DNA from: Hyphochytrium catenoides
Lineage: Eukaryota > Sar > Hyphochytriomycetes > Hyphochytriales > Hyphochytriaceae
Reading direction: 5' to 3'
NCBI GenBank assembly: GCA_900088475.1
Contig: FLMG01003842.1
Location: 1 to 16,997, forward strand
Length of the DNA stretch: 16,997 bases
Shown: positions 7,859-16,522 of the stretch, one piece after another
Layout: each line of letters begins with the position of its first letter
Position numbering within the stretch: position 1 is the stretch's first letter
Program-made: the position numbers and the translations under genes
Notes under the pieces: model-generated
Database searches by the model: none
The model's input: the letters and a program-made list of their open reading frames with translations, nothing else
Told to the model about the DNA's origin: nothing

Positions 7859-9811
7859 ATGGTGGCAATTCAATCGTCCCTTATTCTTAGCCTCTTGAGC
7901 TACATCGTTGACCTCTCGTCCCTTCAAGATTGTGTCAACCTCTCGGCTCTGGAAGGTGTTTTCTCCGCCTTTGACAGCAGTGGCACCTCTCAAGCTATCC
8001 TTGACTTGGTGCATCTCCGAACCGACTCCGTCCACACCATCTGTAGCGCATTAGCGCCTGGATCAGGATCACTGGCTACCGCGCTGACAAAGGTTGACTA
8101 TGTGGACGCTGTATGGGGAGCTAGTAGCAGGAGTAGCAATTGTTCTCTCATGACGAGAGCCTACATTGATCAAGTTCCTTACATTCTAGGCTTTGAGAGC
8201 CCTGCGCATCTCGTACAAGCGATCGTTGGGACGTTAGATGACGTTAACAATGCTCTTTGCAGTAGGCAGACAAGTGCCAACGAGAATGATCGTTGTGCTT
8301 CCATCCTTGTGCCTTACCTTGCAGACACTGTGGACATTGCCATGAATGACACGAGAAATCCGGAGATCAAAAGCTGGGTCAATCTCTATGAGGCAGACAC
8401 CACCCTCAGCTGCGCTAATGTTCAAAATATGACTTCTGCTTTGGGCTGCTGCTACAGCGCTGCCGCCTCAGCTGTCGCTGCTATCAGTGATCGCTGGCTA
8501 AAGACGTGGGAGCTGATGCAGCTTGTGTCTATAGCGCCGTCCTTCGGCCCCATTGGCGACAAACTCATCCACAATCTAAAGGCTCTGCCTACGACCTGCC
8601 CCGGCGAACAACAATGCCCTGCGCTCCTTCAAAGTACCTTATCTTCCACTCTCCAAGCTCAGACTCCCAACCGCTTTGGAGTTCCTGTGCCTAGTAGCAA
8701 ATCTGCGGCTCATACCCCGGTCGGTGGGTTCCCAACAGCGAGCTTCCTTCGGGCTATTATCCCCGACCCTGATCTTCAGGAGCTGATGGCCTCTTGCGTG
8801 GACTTCAGCGCATTAGATGGACTCATCAGTGCCATCGAAAGCCTAGGCATCGCCACCCCTCTCGTCGATAGCCTCTTCGGGAGCACGGACGACGAGACAG
8901 AAGTGTACTTAGGCCTTCCGCCCCTGTGGACTACAGCTGAAGCTCTTTGCTCTGCCCCCGAGAAAGGGAATAAAGTATGGACAGAGCTTGATCGGATTGA
9001 CTTTATCGCTGCTGTCTGGGGACATCTCAATACTGAGCAGGGTAAGTACTGCCCGGGAAGATCATTCATCCTGAACCTCCCAGCTACCCTGGGCTTCACG
9101 GAACCGGAGGAACTGGTAGAGGCTTTCAGAAACCTTGTCAGCATCGGTGTGTCCGCAGTCTGCTCCAAGGGAGAGAAGGGAGGCACATGCGCCAGTACCG
9201 TTGGTCCTTACATGTACCACGCTTTTAGCGTCGTCGTTATGGTGGACTCGTACAGGGGCAGCTATCCCTCAGAGGCTTCCTACTACTACTCTCGTTACTT
9301 CCCAGACGCTAGCGACTGGTCCACTGTTCTTAGAGCGGAGGCCCCTGTCGCTTGTGATGACGTATCCATGATTGTCGACTTCATGGGATGCTGCTACAAT
9401 CCTATGTCGGCTCTGATGAAAGCAGTTGGCGCAAGCTGGATGTTTGGTGGAGGTGTTGACAGGATAGTTGAGAAATTAGTGAACATGCCGCAGAGCTGCT
9501 CAAGCGCCCACCAGACCGCATCCTGCAAGATCAATACTTTCCAGTCTCTTGTTCAGCCTCGTGCTCCAACCACACCGCCTTCACCGCCGCCCAGTCCCGC
9601 TCCAACCCCTACTCCGCCGTCGGTGGCTCCCACCCCTTCTCCAACCACTCAAGCACCAAAAACAACTGCACCAACCACACCTGCCACGCCTACTCTAGGC
9701 AAAGGCTCTCCAAGCAGTTCAGCAGGGTTGGTGCCTGGTCACTTGTGGACGATCAGCTGCATGGTAGTGGCCTTGACAAGCGTTGGGGCGCAGCTGCTGC
9801 ATGCTTTGTAG
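7859..9811 (+). CDS. GPI-anchor-type secreted protein with two copies of a cysteine-rich domain
   Basis: One exon encodes 650 residues from ATG 7859 (GACATGG context) to TAG. The N-terminus has a short hydrophobic run (LILSLLSYIV) that may be a weak signal peptide. Residues about 24-257 and 306-560 are diverged copies of one domain: NLSALEGVFSAF matches DFSALDGLISAI, YVDAVWG matches FIAAVWG, LGFESPAHLVQA matches LGFTEPEELVEA, and both keep GCCY and other cysteines in the same order. A Pro/Thr/Ser-rich stalk follows (568-615), then a small-residue region and a C-terminal hydrophobic tail (LWTISCMVVALTSVGAQLL) ending without a basic tail, as GPI-anchored precursors do. A cell-surface role is inferred. 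I do not recognise the domain. The frame stays open upstream to about 7687 without an ATG, so a 5' exon supplying a better signal peptide is possible. Confidence 0.85.
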   Translation: MVAIQSSLILSLLSYIVDLSSLQDCVNLSALEGVFSAFDSSGTSQAILDLVHLRTDSVHTICSALAPGSGSLATALTKVDYVDAVWGASSRSSNCSLMTRAYIDQVPYILGFESPAHLVQAIVGTLDDVNNALCSRQTSANENDRCASILVPYLADTVDIAMNDTRNPEIKSWVNLYEADTTLSCANVQNMTSALGCCYSAAASAVAAISDRWLKTWELMQLVSIAPSFGPIGDKLIHNLKALPTTCPGEQQCPALLQSTLSSTLQAQTPNRFGVPVPSSKSAAHTPVGGFPTASFLRAIIPDPDLQELMASCVDFSALDGLISAIESLGIATPLVDSLFGSTDDETEVYLGLPPLWTTAEALCSAPEKGNKVWTELDRIDFIAAVWGHLNTEQGKYCPGRSFILNLPATLGFTEPEELVEAFRNLVSIGVSAVCSKGEKGGTCASTVGPYMYHAFSVVVMVDSYRGSYPSEASYYYSRYFPDASDWSTVLRAEAPVACDDVSMIVDFMGCCYNPMSALMKAVGASWMFGGGVDRIVEKLVNMPQSCSSAHQTASCKINTFQSLVQPRAPTTPPSPPPSPAPTPTPPSVAPTPSPTTQAPKTTAPTTPATPTLGKGSPSSSAGLVPGHLWTISCMVVALTSVGAQLLHAL

Positions 9812-9912
9812 AATGCCAGTGAGGGAAAAACGGAAAGGTTGCCCATGGTCATCAGAGTAGCTGTCTTCGATTTAGATCTTGAGTCGGAGGCCCCGTCTAC
9901 TTGTGGTTTTCC

Positions 9913-9918
9913 AATAAA
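9913..9918 (+). terminator. AATAAA polyadenylation signal of the GPI-type protein gene
   Basis: AATAAA lies about 100 bases after the TAG stop, a typical position for the canonical signal. Whether this organism uses AATAAA is not known from the sequence. Confidence 0.45.
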
Positions 9919-9952
9919 CAATCAGACAAACTCGCGACGCACGTACTTCTTC

Positions 9953-10111
9953 TCATTCGTTCCTCTCTAGCTCAAAATGATAGCTTTTTGACCCCATAAT
10001 CACCAAGAAAGTTATCCCCAGCCAGACAAAGCTCTCATTGGTCACGCCGAAAGAAGTCCGAAGAGCTGAGCAGAGACCTGTCTTACTTTTAGTCAAAGCG
10101 GATGGCGCCAT
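9953..10111 (-). CDS. Possible small single-pass membrane protein, 52 residues
   Basis: An ATG-to-TGA frame of 52 residues has a basic, Ser/Thr-rich N-terminus (MAPSALTKSKTG), one hydrophobic helix near residues 28-41 (SFVWLGITFLVIMG) and a charged C-terminus. That arrangement is common in small mitochondrial or ER membrane subunits. The frame is also open upstream of the ATG to a TGA near 10239. There is no homology I recognise, and an ORF of this size can arise by chance. It would converge with the preceding plus-strand gene. Confidence 0.2.
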   Translation of the reverse strand: MAPSALTKSKTGLCSALRTSFGVTNESFVWLGITFLVIMGSKSYHFELERNE

Positions 10112-10857
10112 GAACTTCTGAGGCCCAACCAAGCACCACGCACTTCCTTCACTAGATCCCCGGCACTTGACATTGCACGCCCTCAGAAGGCACCAAGAGT
10201 TGTTAGCTAATCTACGAAGCGCAAGCTTGGGCCATCACGCACGTTGTTTGCTTCCAGAGCGTCATGAGAGAGGTTTATCTAAAACTCAAGAGAATGATCG
10301 GTTTGGCCCTAGCAGCACCACTGTTCTTCAATATCCGACAGTTCTTTGATAGATGAGCAATTCTGGCCTATCTGGGAGAAGACATTGCTATAACACTGCT
10401 CAGCTGTAGACTTGCCTCTTCATCAGGCATTCACCGTGTAGCTCACAGGGGAATCCCTACCGCTGCTAGGATTTGGTCCAGTCACTGGCTTGCTATTGAC
10501 TTTCTGGCTCATCGAAGAACACCCTTTGGTTGGTAGGTCTTACCTTATAAGTGGTGGCTTACTGCTAGTCTTCCATTGCTCTCTGCGCCTCCCGAATCAA
10601 TCCCTGCATCGCGCAGCGCCCAACAAACAGCTAACAGCCTAAGCTGGATCTAGCCCAGGACAATGACCACGAGCGCCAACCTATGCGCTTCTTCGAAACA
10701 CACCTGTACTTTATGAAGGTAGGGCATCAGTAGCTCTGTGTTAGCGCGTCCGCAACTATCTTGTTTGTCATCGGGTGCCCTCAAAGAAGCGTGTGCCCTT
10801 GGTCACCTACGGGCGAGTGACAGAATATTTGAGTGAACAAGTGCTTCGTCCTCTTCT

Positions 10858-10926
10858 TGTGACGTCCGGCGCACACACGCCAGAGCCCAGGCGTAGAAGG
10901 CCGACGATTGTGCGCCGGAGGTCACA
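10858..10926. repeat. Inverted repeat: 18-bp arms, 33-bp loop
   Basis: The left arm 10858-10875 reads TGTGACGTCCGGCGCACA. The right arm 10909-10926 is its reverse complement with one mismatch (G versus C at the sixth base). The GC-rich stem could form a stable hairpin in RNA or a cruciform in DNA. No similar copy was seen elsewhere in the window. Confidence 0.8.
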
Positions 10927-11070
10927 GTAACGTGAGTGATACCGCGTGACATAGCTGGGTTGACCTCTTTTTGGTGAAGGAAATGGCCAAGAGGAGGACG
11001 ATTTCATCACCCTTCGAAGACATGTGGAGAGATAGTTTGGAGGTGAAGGACTAATCCGTGCAACGTTATG

Positions 11071-11076
11071 TTTATT
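11071..11076 (-). terminator. Candidate AATAAA polyadenylation signal, minus strand
   Basis: TTTATT on the plus strand reads CCAATAAAC on the minus strand. It is downstream of the minus-strand gene at 11526-12078, though about 450 bases beyond its stop. That would leave a long 3' untranslated region containing the 138-bp duplication. The assignment is tentative. Confidence 0.25.
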
Positions 11077-11240
11077 GGTAGTGATCTTTCCGCTGAAAGG
11101 ACGTTTCTACTCTCGGCATCAGATCTCCAGGAGGAGGTGGCTAAGCAAGAAGATAGCTAGAGGAGTCAGCTGCCACCACCAGATTGCCAATGCACATGTT
11201 AAGCCCAAGTCCTCACTAGCGCTAACTTCTGAAGCCTGTC

Positions 11241-11516
11241 TCCCCCGCCCTCCGTAGCAGTACACTTATGTCAACTAAGGGGGAGCAGGCAGGCTGCTGA
11301 CGAGTCGCAATGCTTCCCTTAGAACTCCAGTGGCGCGTGGTCTCCTTATTAGGCAATGACGCTCCAGCGCCGTTGTCGCCACCCGCCCTCCAAAGCAGTC
11401 CACTTATGTCAACTAAGGGGGAGCAGGCAGGCTGCTGATGAGTCGCAATGCTTCCCTTAGAACTCCAGTGGCGTGTGGTCTCCTTATTAGGCAATGACGC
11501 TCCAGCGCCGTTGTCG
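11241..11516. repeat. Tandem duplication of a 138-bp unit
   Basis: Copies 11241-11378 and 11379-11516 align without gaps. Five of the seven mismatches fall in the first 22 bases. The remaining 116 bases differ only at 11301/11439 and 11336/11474, both CG in copy one and TG in copy two. The unit is 46 codons long, so a minus-strand frame (11494-11222) passes through both copies unbroken and contains a duplicated block beginning LPNKETTRHWSSKG. Whether it is translated is unknown; no partial third copy was seen. Confidence 0.93.
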
Positions 11517-11525
11517 AACTATCTC

Positions 11526-12078
11526 TCAGCGCGCTGATGATGGAGCGGAGTCTATCAGCGAAGAGCACCAATCTTCCGCCGGTGGACGGCGGGCGGCGAT
11601 GGCGGCAACCTTTGAGGTGAATGGCACACGCGGGGGAGCTCTGAGGAGCTTGATGGGTCCGATTTGAAGGGCTTTTGGATTCATATCCTCCCGATTATAG
11701 TTCTCTGCAGCACGAACGTGCAGTGGCTGTGGGTTATTCCTTTCGGTATGTCGCCGAATATCCGATTCTTACCTGATAAAATGGAGGAGACAAGAATCTG
11801 CATTCCAGGTCATGAATTCTACCAATTCTGAAGCTTTTATCGGGATGTGGAGCCGAGAAGATGAAGACGTAGGCTCTGTCTGGAGTCTCCAGACCAGGAC
11901 CATGGCCTGCCTGTATGGTGATAGCTGACCGCGCTACCGCTTCTGGCAGAGTAAACCAGACCTCTGTCGTCTGTCCTCTATAGCAATGTGATTCTAGGTC
12001 ATAGAAGGCCACTTCGCGATCAGAACTTGACTCTGCTGGACGCTCATGCTTCCCATAACATAGTCTGGAAATGACCAT
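11526..12078 (-). CDS. Probable two-exon gene, unknown function, 160 residues
   Basis: Exon 12078-11773 starts with ATG and ends FYQ at a near-consensus donor, CAG/GTAAGA. A 70-base intron ends in GCAGAG, and exon 11702-11526 continues in phase with NYNREDMNPKALQIG to a TGA. The first exon alternates hydrophobic and polar residues as in a beta-rich domain (TTEVWFTLPEAV, RAYVFIFSAPHP) and has four cysteines. The C-terminal 60 residues are basic and Pro/Ala-rich. There is no signal peptide or membrane helix. I do not recognise the family. The frame is also open upstream of the ATG for about 29 codons, so the start may lie further out. It is divergent from the ZnT6-like gene, with 116 bases between start codons. 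Confidence 0.42.
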
Positions 12079-12194
12079 TAACTTTAGAACGCCGGCGCTT
12101 GAGAAGACCTGGGGCGCTTGTGTAGGAGCTACAGCACAGAGATCAAGACAAAAACCTCGCCCATAGTCGTCTCACTTTGTACCTGGCGCTTGGT
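12079..12194. promoter_or_regulatory. Short intergenic segment between divergent genes
   Basis: Only 116 bases separate the minus-strand ATG at 12078 from the ZnT6-like ATG at 12195. If both starts are right, both promoters must lie here or overlap the opposite 5' region. I see no TATA element or palindrome. Confidence 0.25.
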
Positions 12195-15132
12195 ATGACC
12201 ATGGAAGGACCATTGAGAACTCTTCGCAGGAGAGACGGAGCCTCTGTGCTGCTTCTGCTCCTATACGCCGCCTGGGCTTTCGGCGGTTCGTCCAGCTTCA
12301 ATTGCACATGTGAATATTTTTAAAATAACATCTACTCTGTTATTCTTCAATTCGCTCGTCTTGCCTTGCTTTACACAGAGTTCTATGTTCTTCTCTACAT
12401 CTTAGCGTTTCATATGCTCTGTGCTTCTCTCTTTGTATTATCTCCCAGCTGCTTTGCTAGATCGCATCTCAGTCTCTGTCAGCCATGATATCGGCCTTCA
12501 GCTGACGGGAACGTTCGGCCTTTAGTGTGGAACGTTTTTGCGTCATCCCTGATGTTTTGTGCAGCGCTCTCTATAGCTCTCTGCCTTTCTCTCTCCTCCT
12601 TTCTCGCGCTCATCTCCTCTCTACCTCTGTTGCTTACCTACTCCTTTGCTTATGGAACCTAATTAGACTGACTTCTCTTGGCATCATTGCCCCTACACAT
12701 CCTCATCTCAGCGTCAGTGAGTCTTTACTTCCACTATTTCTCCCCTAGACCTGTGATAGCTTGTCTATGCCTTTTCGTCAACTTCACGCGTCCTGTCATG
12801 GCTTTCTTACGCTCTTGCACTCTCTTTCTCCCTCTTGTTCTCTTCGCCTCTCTTCCTCAAGGTCTGCGCGCTGATAGCTTTCGCGGTCTATTGCTTGCTG
12901 CTGAGCTCATTGTAGAATCACTGCCAGACGTGACGGGTCCCAAATGGACTGCCGGAGCGGAACGAAAGTGGAACGCTGGACGTTTGCGGGTACTCTCAAA
13001 ATTCAGCGTTGCAGTCTCTGTTGGCTTTGTGAGTCGCGTGCAAATCTGGGAAGGAGGACTGAGGAATAAGGCAGTTGGAGAAGCACGATTAGACAGAGAG
13101 CATATACGGACTAGCACCTACAACGTATAGCCTTGAGTCTCAGAAGGTCCTCTGTAATATGTAGGCCGTAGGGCCACTCTAATAAGCGAGGGCTTGAGGG
13201 GAGAAGAGGCAGAAGTAGTCTAACCCTTTGAACAGCACGGGAGCCTGGGAGTAGGTCTCTGAACGTTTATCGGGTTCGCTAACCTTTTGGCCTTTGGACA
13301 GCTAATTGGTCTCTTCTTTTGGGTGCCGCTGGACCGACTGGCCAAGGGTGCATTGCATACGCCTGAGACAGATGTGGCAGGAGCGCTGCAGGTCAACTTC
13401 CCGCCCTTTCACAAATAGAAAGGGCCTCACTTTCCATCTGTACTTCTTCTGGTTCATTAGGTCTCCTCCACCACATTGCCAGTCCCCTCTTCTCTACCTC
13501 ATCAATCTTGTCTTACTGCTGCGTGTGTCCCTCTTCTACTACCTCCGCTAGGTGGGGACGCTGGGCGTCCTGGTGGCCATCTTTGTGGACTTAGCACGAG
13601 GCAGAAGGTTCACGCCACGGGGTGAGGATGTGGGTTAGGCAGCATAAAAGTATCTTAAGAAGGCTTGAGGAAGGGCTTTTCGTCTCACATTGCCATCTCA
13701 TCATTGTTCTTCTTCTTCTATCGCCATCCTCCTCCTTTAGGTAGCAGGTTAGATGCAGGAAGAGGTGGTCCCTGCGTGCCCTACAAGTCACTGGAGAGCC
13801 TCCAGGTAAGTCGAGGACGTCTGATGACCAGGGTAGGTGAAAGATGATGAAGCAGGGTTATTTGAGAGGTCAACCCAGCCGTGCCCTCTATCTTCCACGC
13901 AAACTAACTCTTTTCTGTCCGCAGGCTCTGCTCAGACATGTTTCGGCGCTAGAGGCTAGTGTCGTTCCTTTGTGCTTGCTTCTCCTTCGAGTGTTTGGTC
14001 TAATGGTTCTTGAACCCGCTGTCGCCCTTTTGATATATTCCCGTCTCGCAAAGCGGTAACATATCCTCTGTGTGATGGCCATACACCCTCAGCACATAAA
14101 CTATAACTTCCTCTCCTCAAAATTAATTCCTCCTCAGTTTCTCCTCTCCGTCTCTCGTTCGCTCCCTCTCTTCGTCTCTTCTCTCTCTTTTCCTCTTATC
14201 TTCTCTCTCTCTTTCTTCCTCTTTCACTCTCTCTTCTCCCCTTCAGCAGCTTTTCTTTCTGCAGCAGGATCTTGCCCTCTCTTCCTCTCTCTGTCTAACC
14301 CTGTCGTCTTTATGGTGTCCCTCCTCTCCCTTCTATTCCATACTCACTGCCCTGGAACACTAATAAAAACCTCGCCTTCGTAGAATTTGGACCATTCTGC
14401 TGAGGACGGGCCGTATCCTTCTCCAAGGTGTGCCTTTAGAGGCAGGACACGCCCTGGACAACCAGCTGCAGAAGGTTATCAATAGCTTCTCTTCCTCCTA
14501 CCTCTCTCCTTCGATAGGCCCCAACCTTTGTCGTTCTCTCCCTTGCCTGTTAGGTGGTGTTGAGGTTGCTCCTTCGAAGCAACAATTGCCTTCGCATCTC
14601 TTGTTACTCCTTCTCCCCTGCTCCTCATATGACTGACCTTGTTCGACTTAGATTTGGACGCTTGAAGGTGTGCTTGAGGTGCGCAGAGGTCAGTTCTGGT
14701 CACTGGACGAAGGGCATCTAGTTGGCGATGTGGTCGTAAGAGTGAAGGCGGATGCTAATGAGCAGGTATACAAGGGACAGGGAAGGGTCTCTGCTAAGTG
14801 CAAGAGCCTATCGCTTTCCTTTCCCTGTCTAGCCTGCCGAAAACGTCCTGTCTCTCCGTCCTCTCATTAGCTAGGTCACGTCATTGCTTCTTTGATCGGG
14901 CCTTTCCTCGAATCCTTTCAGTTTCTTGGGTGTAGTCCCTAACAGTTGCTCAATCTCTCCTGTCCCGATTTCCTCTCTTTATTAGTCGATTCTGTCTCAT
15001 GTGGAAAGGATACTCTGCGACACTGTGCAGCACCTCACAGTGCAGATAGAGAAGGACCCCAGCATGGAGTGGATGACCTCCCACACCTCACTCAAGCACT
15101 CTCGCTTTCCAGCCCCTGGCCAGAAGCACTAG
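12195..15132 (+). CDS. SLC30A6-like: ZnT6/SLC30A6-like (Zrg17-like) cation diffusion facilitator, ten exons
   Basis: Exons are 12195-12309, 12449-12524, 12878-13028, 13302-13391, 13552-13621, 13741-13805, 13925-14055, 14384-14474, 14652-14765 and 14986-15132. All phases agree and give 349 residues. ZnT6 and its yeast and plant counterparts (Zrg17, MTP5) pair with a ZnT5/Msc2/MTP12-type partner to load zinc into the early secretory pathway. Residues 264-301 hold the ZnT6-type cytoplasmic-domain signature: GVLEVRRGQFWSL, then VRVKADANEQ. GRILLQGVP (242-250) is the usual CDF junction after the last helix. Residues 98-124 align without gaps to helix 3 of ZnT6 (RLRVLSKF). The metal-site HxxxD is absent: Ser48-Asp52 in helix 2 and His194-Leu198 in helix 5, the latter matching ZnT6. 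Met3 has the better ACCATGG context. The exon 2 donor (TA/GTGTGG) and exon 3 acceptor are least certain. The long C-terminal tail of vertebrate ZnT6 is missing. Confidence 0.85.
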
Positions 15133-15478
15133 AGGCTCTTCATCTCTGTTCGACTTGGAGTTGACGCTAGGGAATGCATTGGAGGAGAGGAAAGACAAGA
15201 GGGAAGGAGGGGTAGGCGGTCATGATGCCATTGCCATATTAAAAGGGAAGAGGTCAAAGCACGAAGTATAAGTCAGAGGCAAAGAAAGAGGAGAGGTGAT
15301 GAGGAACAGATGAGGCGATAACATGGCCTAAGCCTTTCTCCTGCTTATTCAAGCTCAATAATGTTGGCTAATATGTTAGGCCTTTAAGTCCCTCGTTTCC
15401 TTTTACCTCGCCGGCTCAAACCGATGACTCCTTTCCGATGCAGATCCCAGCGTCATGCTCCGTTGATAATCCGCTTAC
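15133..15478. other. Spacer after the ZnT6-like gene
   Basis: About 350 bases of mixed sequence, purine-rich at 15175-15310. There is no AATAAA, no convincing ORF on either strand, no repeat and no RNA gene that I can see. Confidence 0.5.
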
Positions 15479-16522
15479 CTATGAGGACCTATTGCCTATA
15501 AATGTGACGTCTGACAACTGAGAGCCTCCAGGCTGCTTGGTGACGGGATGACCTTGACGGCTGCCCAACAAGCTCTTCATCGATAGACACCGTCGAATTA
15601 CCCTAGCCGTATGAATTGACACTCTCCCCGTCTTCCGACGGGAGCTCCTTCAGGCACTCCGACAAAGATATAGATGAGGGGAAAAGGTTGCCGCTGCTGG
15701 AGTAAAGAATGTGACAGAGAAAGTTCTGACGAAGCGCGACAACCCTTTGATGACATTCGAGGAGAGCATCCATCGTCTGCGCGTAGATATCTGCGCCAAG
15801 ATCTTGGCAGCCGAATACTGAGGCGCACCGACCAAGATCTGTAGGTTGGTAGGTAAGGCTAAAGAGAATTTGATCTCTTCAAGTCCATCCCCGCTTCTAC
15901 AAAGGCCTTGAGCCACATAGCGTCGTAGAGATTCTTCATGCTTGCGGTCAAAGGTAGACTGGATGGCTCAAAAGGGGATATTGCTTAACTTCCTGTGTCT
16001 GGCCGCAAAGGTGTTGAACCAGAAGCGTTCTTGGCCACACTGCGCTTCTTTCTTTAGTCGTAAGTGTCATCTCTGTCTCTCCACAGCTTCACGAATACGC
16101 TTTAGCATTCGCCATTGCCTGGTCCTATGGCAGTAAGGAAAGGGGTAAGAGTCCAACGTCACAGTCTCGCTGGGCTCAAATATGTGCACCCCGGGCGGCA
16201 GCGCTCTGTCCTGCAAGGATATGGTTTTCAAAGGTTCAGGCGTGGAGCGGGCATTCTGGCCACCAAAGTGGAAGACTGTCCATTCGTCATAGTTCCTGGT
16301 GCCCTGGCCTGCATGTGTGTGCCGGTGTAGTAGAGGATGCTCTCAGTTCTGTCCAGCCTCTGTAAGGATTCGTCTCATTGTAGCTGAAGATCCCTTGCTC
16401 GGTTCTATAAATGAGGGTCTACGAAGCAGCAGCCAGGGAGAAGACCCTTTTCAGGAGTCCCCTGGAGCCGCTACGGCGTGGTGGTCGTCCCTGTGCAAAC
16501 GGCTTGTGGGCCCTGAACCCAT
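15479..16522 (-). pseudogene. Possible decayed gene: 347-codon frame broken only by five TGA codons
   Basis: From ATG 16522-16520 to TAG 15481-15479 one minus-strand frame has no TAA or TAG. It has TGA at 16453, 16345, 16069, 15970 and 15652 (first base, minus strand). The 75 codons from 16294 to the TGA at 16069 look most protein-like, for example EWTVFHFGGQNARS and PGVHIFEPSETVTLDS, and further on QERFWFNTFAARHRKL. Neighbouring frames carry other protein-like pieces, such as ALLECHQRVVALRQNF ending in TAG at 15605-15603. This could be a pseudogene with stops and frameshifts, a gene with very short introns (a 45-base GT-AG candidate removes the TGA at 16069 in phase), or chance. I recognise no family, and the overlapping plus-strand frames look less protein-like. 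Confidence 0.27.

Larger units (their letters stand above)
10112..11240. other. Region without a firm gene; small minus-strand ORFs and a stem-loop
   Basis: No plus-strand frame looks coding. On the minus strand a 49-residue ATG ORF (10952-10803) reads in protein-like fashion and ends near AG/GTGACC, which resembles a splice donor. Another frame continues beyond its TGA to about 10645. Two such frames here have TGA but no TAA/TAG for roughly 170 codons each, a length I estimate to be expected by chance in a window of this size. No transposase, RNA gene or simple repeat was seen. Confidence 0.35.

Noticed and set aside
7727-8035. Minus-strand 102-residue acidic ORF overlapping the start of the GPI-type protein gene
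   Set aside because: Most of it is antisense to the 650-residue frame, and it lacks independent support.
12678-13130. Plus-strand 150-residue ORF with a hydrophobic N-terminal half
   Set aside because: Only its part from about 12878 to 13028 fits the ZnT6-like gene; the rest is intron sequence on either side, with a strong GTGAGT donor at 13029.
16115-16330. Plus-strand 71-residue ORF
   Set aside because: It is antisense to the protein-like minus-strand stretch at 16294-16069 and has the Arg/Gly-rich bias typical of antisense reading.
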